NCBI GenBank assembly: GCA_039621445.1 | Contig: CP154956.1 | Coordinates: forward strand, 45,985,291 to 46,049,290 | DNA length: 64,000 nucleotides | Source: Euglena gracilis | Lineage: Eukaryota; Euglenida; Euglenophyceae; Euglenales | Direction of reading: 5' to 3' | Shown: one piece after another, positions 32,651 through 42,200 of the stretch | Numbering within the stretch: position 1 is the stretch's first letter | Layout of the letters: the number at the start of each line of letters is the position of its first letter | Translations under genes and position numbers: made by a program | The notes under the pieces: model-generated | Seen by the model: only the letters and a program-made list of their open reading frames with translations | The model's database searches: none | What the model was told of the DNA's origin: nothing

Positions 32651-32662
32651 CAGCACTGCGAT

Positions 32663-32842
32663 GGAGATCAGGCAATGAACTTTGGGTTTTTCGGGCGGGA
32701 CCCCCCCCCCACCCCCCCCCCGTCTTCATTGGAAATACATGGCGGTGAACTTCACCGGTGAACTTCACCGGTGACGTTTCTCCATTGAAATTCCTTTAGG
32801 GGCGAAGCCCCCAACCCCCCCCCCCACCCCTGCCTAACCTCC
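32663..32842 (-). mobile_element. MITE family M3, copy 2
   Basis: 180 bp in the opposite orientation. Starts GGAGATCAGGC, ends GCCTAACCTCC, flanked by GAT on both sides. The body matches copies 1 and 3. Confidence 0.92.
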
Positions 32843-32999
32843 GATGTTCGTCGTTGCACTGGTCGTGCACCGACTTCGTCCCTCCTCGTGTGCCATTCCA
32901 TCATCTGTCTGCTCTCCACTCGGGTTCGAAGCAATTCAAAGTATTCAAAATAATTCTGTTCTTTGTTTAAAAGGTCTTAAATTTTGGGAGAAAAACCTG

Positions 33000-33140
33000 A
33001 ACACGGCAATATGCCTTGTTTTTCGTGTTCACCTTACCACGAAAAACAGGGCATATTGCCGGGTTAAGAAAATATGCCCTGTTTTCCGTGTTCATAGCCA
33101 CAAAATACAGGGCAGGCGCCGGGCCTCTAAACACGGTTAC
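33000..33140. repeat. 'aacacggcaatatgccttgtttttcgtgttc' inverted units
   Basis: Several inverted copies of 'gccctgttttycgtg'. Related sequence at 22240-22320 and 30570-30600. Confidence 0.6.
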
Positions 33141-33148
33141 TATATCAA

Positions 33149-33234
33149 GAACTGCGTCTTAAACGCAGACTCTGACCTGAGTCTGCGTTTCGAAACGCAA
33201 ACTCAGGTCAGAGTCTGCGTTTAAGACGCAGTTA
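33149..33234. repeat. About 84-bp near-perfect palindrome 'aactgcgtcttaaacgcag'
   Basis: Arms of about 41 bp with one mismatch meet at 'gcgtttcgaaacgc'. Related words ('gtctgtgtttctaaacac') recur at 33255-33290 and 34435-34560. Confidence 0.92.
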
Positions 33235-33714
33235 TTTAAGGCTGTGTTTATAAAGCAACATGGCTTTGGTCAAAGTCTGTGTTTCTCAACCTCGACGACG
33301 GACGGCAGACTGACGACAGAATTTTAGGACAAAGCGAAGCTGAATTAGGATCCGCTGCACGGCTTCGGGACGGCCGGAAACCTCAGAATAAGAATATGTG
33401 GCCGCCGGGAAGCTTTTGGCCACCGTCTGTGGTCTTCCGAACTAGAATCCTTTCGAAATACTGGTAACATTACCGTTAAACATGGGAACATATGTGAAAG
33501 ATGACACAAGATAACATCGTCTCCTTCCTTTTGCATACCCCATTTTGCGTGCTTCACTTTACAACGTTGATGAGAATGCTCTGGGCGCTGCACCCACGAT
33601 CCAAGGGTTCTTTGATAGGCTCTCAAAAGTTCATGAGCACAAATGTTACCTAACCTAACCTTGTATGGTGATATTTTTTGGGGAGCCCACTTGGGACAGA
33701 AAAAAACAGCCTCA

Positions 33715-34365
33715 GCCCCCCCCTCAAAGTGCCCCCCTCAGAGTGGTCAAAATTTTTGGCAAATTTGTCCTCCCCCCCTCAAAGTGGTCATTTCCTCTTG
33801 CGCCGAATGAGGCTAAGCCCAAAAATTGACCCCCCCAAAGTGTCACCTCCCTCACAATGGCTGTTTTGGCAAATTTGTCCCCCCCCTCAAAGTGGCCATT
33901 TTCTCTTGGCGCCGAAGGCGCCAAAGCCCAAAAATTGACTCCCCCCCCCCCTAAAGTGTCCCCTCCCTCATAATGGCTGTTTTGGCAAATTTGTCCCCCC
34001 CCTCAAAGTGGCCATTTTCTCTTGGCACCGAAGGCGCCAAAGCCCAAAAATTGACCCCTCAAAGTGGCTAAGCCCAAAAATTGTACCCCCCAAAATGTCC
34101 CCTCCTACCGTTTTGGCAAATTTGTCCCCCCCCCTTCTCTTGGCGCCTAAGCCCAAAAATTGACCCCCCAAAGTATCACCTCCCTCACAATGGCTGTTTT
34201 GGCAAATTTGTCCCCCCCCCCTCAAAGTGGCCATTTTCTCTTGGCGCCGAAGGCGCCAAAGCCCAAAAATTGACCCCCCCTAAAGTGTCCCCCCCCCTCA
34301 AAGGGGCCAATTCCTCTTGGCGCCGAAGGCGCCAAAGACCAAAAATTGACCCCCCCCCCAAAGTC
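33715..34365 (+). repeat. Tandem array, unit about 110 bp, with 'caaagtggcc' and 'ggcgccgaaggcgcc'
   Basis: About six diverged units: poly-C, 'tcaaagtggccattttctcttggcgccgaaggcgccaaagcccaaaaattgac', poly-C, 'aaagtgtc', 'cctcayaatggctgttttggcaaatttgt'. Some units are shortened. Confidence 0.9.
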
Positions 34366-34429
34366 TTTTATTTCTGCATCATTGGGATATTGGGATGTTT
34401 CAGGGTCCAAATACTGTGAACACAGTTTT

Positions 34430-34565
34430 CTTGGTCGGAGTCCGTGTTTAGAAACAAAGACTTAGGTCAAAGTCTGTATTTCTAAACACGGACTGCGGCA
34501 CGCCAAAGTCTGTGTTTAGAAACACAGACTTTGACCAAAGCCATGTTGCTATAAACACAGCCTTG
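34430..34565. repeat. Inverted 'gtctgtgtttagaaacacagac' units
   Basis: Two or three imperfect palindromes sharing words with 33149-33290. Confidence 0.7.
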
Positions 34566-34639
34566 GCCTGAAATCTAGGCTCAGCCACAATTTGTGTGTA
34601 GAAAAAGTGTGGGACCCTGCGCGTGCCCTGTATTTCGTG

Positions 34640-35340
34640 GTCTCAAACGCGTCTCTGTCTCCAAACACTCTCAAACGTGGTTTGTGGTCCTGTCCGGGCC
34701 AATCCTAATTTCAGAATTATTAGATTTATTAGGGAGAATTCCCCCTGTCTGCACAGGGGGGGGGGGCTAGGTGACGCTGTCAAAAAATTTGACTCCTGAA
34801 CCAGAAAATTGGGACGGTGTGTTGCCAAAGGGAAGGACCTCAAAAGAAATATGCCGATGGGGGAAAGTTTTTGGGTCGACACACTTATATATCTCCCACC
34901 TGGATCATGGGGCCTGCCAGCATTCCTGTGAAGCTGTGAAGGAACCCATTTTACTTGAAGATTCAAAAATTTTCCCTTTGAAAAATTGTCTTAGAGTGCT
35001 GTTGAAAGGGTCTTTTCTCTGCCCCTTGTCAGGTAATAGTAAAGTATCTGATTGTCCACTGAAAGTGACACCGTTCGGTGAAATTTTGATGTGTGAAATT
35101 ACACTCTTTTTTACTCAAAATGGTCATTTTGAGCTAATGAATTTTCTTCAGAATTTTTGAAAACCTGTCAAAAATTTCATGCTGGCATGTTTGGTCGAAA
35201 AAGTGCCCTAGTGGCGAACTTCACCGGTGAAGTGAACCGTTGAGTTGTGCAGAGGGGGGTAGGGGGTTCAGGGTCAGGGAAACTCCACCTTCTGGTGAAG
35301 TTTCAAACAGTGAATTTCACCGTAAGGGAGGGGTCATCTT
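34640..35340. other. No gene recognised
   Basis: Includes a 129-codon frame at 34771-35160 with no recognisable motif, and a short 'cttcaccggtgaagtg' segment at 35216-35240 that resembles the MITE M3 body without its ends. Confidence 0.35.
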
Positions 35341-35477
35341 TTGTTTTAGGTCATCTGCCCCCCTGATGGCACACACTTTTTTGGTGGATCGGCGCCTCTA
35401 GGCCCGGGTGCCTGGAGGCGCCGATTTTTAATTTACCCTTCCCGATCCAGATATTCTTCAAAGCACTTCTTAGGGGG

Positions 35478-35870
35478 CGGACGGACGGACGGACGGACGG
35501 CTGGTGAAAAAAAGCGAAGGTCCGGACGGACGGCTGACCTTGTGGGCTTGGTCCAGACGGCTGAAGAAAATGCACTTGGTCCAGCTAGCCGGCTGGCCGG
35601 TTGGCCGGCTGGCCGGCTGGCCGGCTGGCCGGCTAGCCGGCCGGGTCTTTGGAAGCGCAAGCGTCTCAGTGCACGCGACTCTGGGTGGGTATATACCAAT
35701 TTTTTTTTGGTCCGGCCGGCTGGCAAGGCAGACCTTGGTCCGGCTTGACGGACGGCTGGCGAAAAAATGCTTCGGACGGACGGCTGGGCGTCCAGCATTG
35801 GTCCGGCTGAAGTGGTCCGGACGGCTCGGACGGCTAGCCGGCCAGCCGCCCCCTTATGCAATAGTTTTGG
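35478..35870. repeat. GGAC and GGCCGGCT tandem arrays
   Basis: (GGAC)n at 35478-35502, (ggctggcc)n at about 35582-35640, then 'cggacggctgg' units to 35850. No gene. Confidence 0.9.
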
Positions 35871-36009
35871 CCAAATAAAAAAGCGCACAGGGTATTAGTT
35901 GGTGAATTGCACAATAAATGGTTTTATTCGGATTCTTTCCAAAATCTCTGAAACCTGGGGCTTTTGCCTTTTTGGATGAAGCCAATCACGTTATTTTCTG
36001 CAGCCATTG

Positions 36010-36265
36010 ATGACCAACCATGTCTTGGGCATTGGTTCTTTGCCAGTGACCAAAGCCCAGCTACTGGTAAAGGGGTTAACTTTGGGGTTGTGCTTGCGAT
36101 GCAGTATCCGCATGACTGGATACGGAGCAGAGGGCGTGTATGGATTGCCTAATGAGGAACTAGCAGTATTGGCTTTGGGAGTACGTGATCAGTTGGCATC
36201 AACGCTGGGAGAAACTGCCGTCTCGTCTTTCCATGTCTCATCGGCAACCTGCCCTGCATGTCTTG
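36010..36265 (+). CDS. PUS10: PUS10 exon 1
   Basis: From ATG to CPACL plus one base. Holds LCLRCSIRM and, about 50 residues on, CPACLG (the G is completed by exon 2). Donor GTATTG at 36266. Matches the zinc-binding N-terminus of Pus10. Confidence 0.8.
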
Positions 36266-39200
36266 GTATTGTATCCTCTGTTGTTCCTCTTTCAACTTCT
36301 GCCAATCAGACAGCCCATTCTCGGCCAATTTTTAGTAAGGTGGGGGGGGGTCTCGGACCCCCCCCCCCTCCTGGTGAAATTCAGCATTGAACATTTACTG
36401 GGGGGTCCGCGGTTTTTAAGAGTAGGTGGTGGAGGTTAGGCAGGGGTGGGGGGGGGGGGGTTGGGGGCTTCGCCCCTAAAGGAATTTCAATGGAGAAACT
36501 TCACCGGTGAAGTTCACCGGTGAAGTTCACCGCCATGTATTTCCAATGAAGACGGGGGGGTGGGGGGGTCCCGCCCGAAAAACCCAAAGTCACCGCCTGA
36601 TCTCCGGTGATTTTTAGATGTGTGATATTTTGCTCGAATTTTTCTACATAGAAAAATGTTTGCATCCTGCCTCTTGGACCAGATTTTACCCGAGATCAAG
36701 GTTTCGTCATTTTTTTCCTTTTTCTGATTTTCCATTTTCTGATTTCCCCCCCCACCAACAAATTCCATACTTCTTGAATCAGCAAGTTCCAAAATTCCAA
36801 AAGTCAAAAATCATAACAAAAATTGGACTTTTTTTTGAAAAAGTGTGAATAACAGCTCAAGGCATTCACCAATGTTGCAAAATAGCAAAAATTGTAAAAA
36901 TTTGTCAAAGTTCCCTCCGGCAGATGTGTGTGCTGTGCAATTTCTGCAATTTTCTTTGCGGAAATCCATATTTTCCCCTCTGCAATTTCCACAGTGTTTC
37001 CGCAATTTATTTGAAGGCTTGCAATATCAATTCCCCCCTTGAAACACAATATTGTCCAATGTCCTCAATAACCATGTTTACTCATTGTCAGGCTCCACCC
37101 CTGGATCTGTTTACAGTGATTTGTGGGTGAGCTCTTGTACTGAAACAAATGCATCCACCTCCTGCCTGAATGTTTTCCATCCGGGACGACCTTGGACACA
37201 TCAATCCTCCCACTTGTAAACTCCCGGGTTTATAGGTGGGGTGTTTATAAGTGTGGAGGGGGTTTATAAACCAGGAATTGTGGCCAAAATCCACCCCAAA
37301 TCCCCTCAATTTCCATTTTTGATAAAATTTGTCAAAAAAATGGCATTTTGGATGATATGCACATATGTATATGGAAAATTTCAACAGTGTTTTTACCTTT
37401 CAATAAAGGGAAATTTGGAGCCATTTTCTTTGCCAAAAAGTTTGCCCAGTTCCTCAATGAAATTTCCTATTGTTTTTTAAAAAAAGAAAAAGGCATTTTT
37501 TTTAAATTTTTCTTTTCAACGAGACAGCTTTGCTTGTTGTGCTCCATTTCCTTTGAAATGAACACCACAACCATCTTAGGTGACCAAACTCGCACTTACG
37601 GTTTTGAATTTTAGCTTGCGCTTTGGCGCAAATTTTCGATCTTTTTGAAACCCGGCGGTAGAACCCACCCTCTTGACTCTCTGGTTCCGCAAAGGCCCTC
37701 CACGGTGGTGTGTGCATCATTTGCCGATGTTGGGACCCGGGGAACAGGCCCAATTTTGGTGTTTTTCAGCCTGTGCACCATTTTAAAAACGTGTTCAGCC
37801 CGCCAAATGCCTGCCCTGAAATTCGTGGTCATGAACACGTTTTCAATGAGGGCATTTGTGGCAATGACACGTTTTCAGTGAAGGCATCTGTGTTCAGGCA
37901 CGTTTTCAATGAGGGTATTTGCGGCAATGACCCGTTTTCAGTGAAGGCATCTATATGTTCAGGCACGTTTTCAGTGAGGGCATCTGTGGCAACCCCCAGC
38001 AAGAAACGAAAATCGCTATCATGAAAAATCGGCGTGCGGTTGAGAGGCCGGGTGGTCCTCAACGGGTGAGGCGGGTCGGGGGCACTCTACAACACGAAGA
38101 AGACGACAACAAGAAGGCTAGGTTGCCTTGGCACAACGACAGGGAAGGAGCGAAAATCACGGCACACGACAAGCTTTACACAAAAAAGAGCCATACTTTG
38201 GTGGCCGCCGCAAATCTTGGCAATGAAAATGATATGCCAAACCGCAGGCGTCACAGACAACTTTGTTCAGCTCCGCACAATTTGGATTTTTCGGAATGGC
38301 AACACCACAAAAACCACATTTCTCCTGTTTTATAGGCAGTCGGGACACAGCACGAGGCACATGGGGGTTGGTCAGGGGAGGGAACAGAGCTGACCGCAGG
38401 AGCGGAACGTTGCTCGGCGGTGGGAAAGACAGAGGGAACACTGGTCAGGTCCTGATTTTCGACCAAGTGCTCGTCACGTGGTGGGGCGCAAAAATTTGCC
38501 CAAGTTGACCACCGTGCAACGTTCCGCAACAAACACACCGGATTTTTTCTTTGTGTTGCCCTGTGCCAGCAAGGTGCCATGAAGGGGGTCAACCTTCGGC
38601 TTCTTGGCATCTTTCTGGTATACCGCGAGAGCAGCCAGGAACAGTTCCGTCCTAGGGGGAGGTGGCAAAAGACCATTCACAAAGTTTGCCGTGCGTTTGG
38701 CCATATTGGCAGGGCTGCGGGAAAAAGGAAAAAAAGCAAAAAAGGGGGGGTGACACGTTTTCAGTGAGGGCATTTGTGGCAATGACACGTTTTCAGTGAA
38801 GGCATCTGTGTTCAGGCATGTTTTCAGTGAGGGCATTTGTGGCAATGACACGTTTTCAGTGAAGGCATCTGTGTTCAGGCACGTTTTCAGTGAGGGCGCC
38901 GTTTTTGGGGGCCGAATTTCACAAATTCGCGTTTTTGACCCCTTGCGTGAATCATGACCACGAATTTCAGGGCAGGCATTTGGCGGGCTCTGAACACGTT
39001 TTTAAACAAATTGTGGCTGAGCCCAGATTTCAGCCTGAAAACGTGTTCATCGGGCCCCCTTTGGGGGCCCCCCTGGCCGAACACGTTTTCAGGCTGAAAT
39101 CTGGGCTCAGCCACAATTTGTGTATAGAAAACGGTTCAAAACCCTTGGTTTGAACGCCGGGACACGTGAATTTTACCAAAAAAGTGCCAAAACTCCCGTT

Positions 39201-42200
39201 GCGATCCCTCGTTTTTGAAGCCTTGACTGTGTTCCCCGGAATGGTGCTACACAGGCTGGGTGTAATTTGGCCCTTTTTGTTGCTTTTTTGGGGCTCTGCA
39301 ATGTGTCTGTCAAGGGTTGCCTGCTGAGGCATCCACAGGGTGGACTCCACACACACGTTGTGAAAAGATGGAAAAAACGGCGTGTCACAGAGTTGTGATC
39401 ACTGGGTGCTTGACGTGCGACGAGCGGTCGGGTTGGGGGGATTGAGGGCAAGCCCAGGGACTTGTCCCAACGTCTGGTGAGCAACGCCAGGCCCCACACT
39501 GCTGGGAACAGAATGCAATGTTTATGGACATTGAGTTTAAGCGCAAAATTTTAACTTGCGCAGAAGCTCAATGTAAATTACAATAATTTGCACTTAAGAG
39601 CAAGGTGAACCAGAAGCCCCTGAGCTTATGGGAGTCCCTCTGGCGTGTTACGGTGTCGGGTGTGTCTCTCAAACATCTCAAAAAAAAACGCCAACTCTGA
39701 TCATGGGGTGGTTCGGGGGGTCACAGGGGGAACACCACATTTTCGGTGACCAAATTAGAAATCACCAAACACAAATTTTTGGGGGAAAATCCTTAAATTC
39801 AGAATCCCCACACCTGAAATTAGGATTTTGACACCAAAATTAGGAATCACCATCCCGACATTTGCAAATCAATATTAGGAATCTACCTGAATATTTAATC
39901 AAATCAGGCATCACCGGCCAACTTCTCTCCCAAAAAAAATTGGCCGAAAAGTGTCTTAGGTTGGGTCACGGGGGGTCACTGGGGACCCCCGTGGCACCCA
40001 GAATGGTGGTGCCCCCGCGTCCTCCCCCCGCGTCCCCCCCCCGCGTCCCCCCGCGTCCCCAAAACCCCCATTGTGTAGGCATGTTCCTTGCGCTTCGGCG
40101 CAATGTATTTCCTCACCAAGCCCGCACACTGGCCGTTCAGAGAGGGCCCCCAACACACCGTAACACACCAGAGGGACTCCCATAAGCTCAGGGGCTTCTG
40201 TTTTACCTTGCGCTTAAGCGCAAATTTTTTAACTTGCGCTTAAGCGCAAGGTAAAACATTTGCGCTTAAGCGCAATGTCCTTTTAAATGACAGATGCATT
40301 TGAATGTGTTTGTGCCGTGTGAGAAGGTGGGCGATAGAGGAGAATGATAGGGGGTTTGAGTGCTGCTGTGCCAGAAGCTGGGTTGGTAATTTTGAACTAT
40401 TCAGGCGCCGGGGAGGAAATGGCTGTTCCAATAAGACGAATCGTGGGTGGCAGGCTGTGGAGCCTGAGTGACCTTGCACTCAGTGCACAAAATGGGGTTT
40501 TTTGCGATGTTGACAGAAAGACTTTTTTGCGGCTGAACAATGCCCTCCATCTGCCCGGTGGCATGTAGCTGTCTGGTTGGTTGCAAATTACCGAAAAAAG
40601 GTGTGTCAGCATTGTCGTCCCTTCTCCGTCATTGTTTATGGACCCTTTCAATTTCTCAATTCCATTTGCTCATCCCCAAAGTTGTGTGCTTCAAATCCTG
40701 GGTGAGGAAAGGGGGGTGACGAGCTTCTTTAAAACGCTTTTTCGGCGCCCAAAGCTGTTTCCTCAGCTGTGATTCCCAGGGTTTATCTGGCAACTGTTCT
40801 TTTCCAAACAGAAATTTTCCGAGTTTCAAAAGTCGGCCAAAAAGGAGGGCCCCTCAGGCATGCTTAACTGCGAGGCAAGTGGGAGGAATCTCCGGCAGTG
40901 CCACTTGTGCTCACAACGCCCAGGACAAGACACGTCTGGATATGAAGAGTCATATACCAGGGGGTTGGTATCCTGTCCCAGGCAAGGTTTCCCTCCACCT
41001 TAGCTCTGTTCGCTCTGGTGATGAGATGCTTTCAGGACTGCTCTCTCCACCCACAGTGATAAAAGTAAGGAATTAAAAGTTGGTGCCCATTGCGCCAAAG
41101 CGCAATGGGCAGGCTTATGCAAAATGAAAATTTAAGAGTAACATTGTGCCAAAGCGCAAATGGAAATACAATTTTAAACCTGTAAAAGCAGCGTGGGTGT
41201 TGCGCCGAAGCGCAATGTTCACCAATTCTGACGCAACGTGACCGAGAGTAGGCTTCCGTCCCCCTGTCCTACATTTTTGTGCTCTATCCCTTCTGTTATA
41301 CTCTACCAGGGCTGCTCTCTCCCTCCACTGTGAGATAAGTTTCAAGCAATTATATCGCGCTTCAGCGCAACACCCACACCAATATAAAATTATAAAAGTG
41401 TATTCATATTGCGCTTTGGCGCAAGGTAACTTTTAATTTCCATTCTTCATAAGCCTGCCCATTGTGCTTTGGCGCAATGGAAACACATGTTGGCACACAT
41501 GTTATATCATTGCCCACGTGCGGCAATGGTCATCCACATATTGAATTGTAAAAAAATTGCGCCAAAGCGCAAAGCATTTTATTTTTTGCAATGAAAAATT
41601 TTTTTGCGTCAAAACGCAAGTGCACAATGGAGTCCCCTCGTTTCATCACCCGCCGCTTTGGGTTCATGCACACTGGGCCCCGGGAACGCGCCCGTAGACC
41701 GTGGAGTTCCAAGTTGTTGCTTTCGTCCCCAGGCCCTGGGATGCAGGGAGAAACTTTTTTCAGATTGTCCTGAGTCTCAGGCCTCGGTGTTCGAAAACGG
41801 AACTTTTTTTGGATTTGCGTGTTGACGCAAATTTTCAGTCACTTTCAAAGCTAAGTGCGAGTTAGGCCGCCAAAGACCATAGCTCATTGGCAAGGTGGTC
41901 ACCGGTCAGTTTATTAACTGCTTTTATTAAAATAGGGATCAAACACATCCAGTTGAGTTCACCAAATCCAAGACCTTATTTCCAGAGCCAGATGACTTCC
42001 TTAAAGTTCTCCTGACAGAATAATTTTATTGGGGGTGCTGCTGGTTTGTGATTTTCTGGATGCTGTGTGTCCTGTGTTCACACCCAAGTTCTCTGTTCTT
42101 CAACCAGTGTCAACCAAGAGTAACCCCCCCCCCCCCAAATAACCCCTCCCAAATAACCCCCCCCCCCCAAAATAACACACCCCCCTCGGGGGCCGATTTC

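Noticed and set aside
33715-34365. CRISPR-like array
   Set aside because: Units of about 110 bp vary along their whole length with no constant-repeat/unique-spacer pattern, no cas genes are present, and the genome is eukaryotic.
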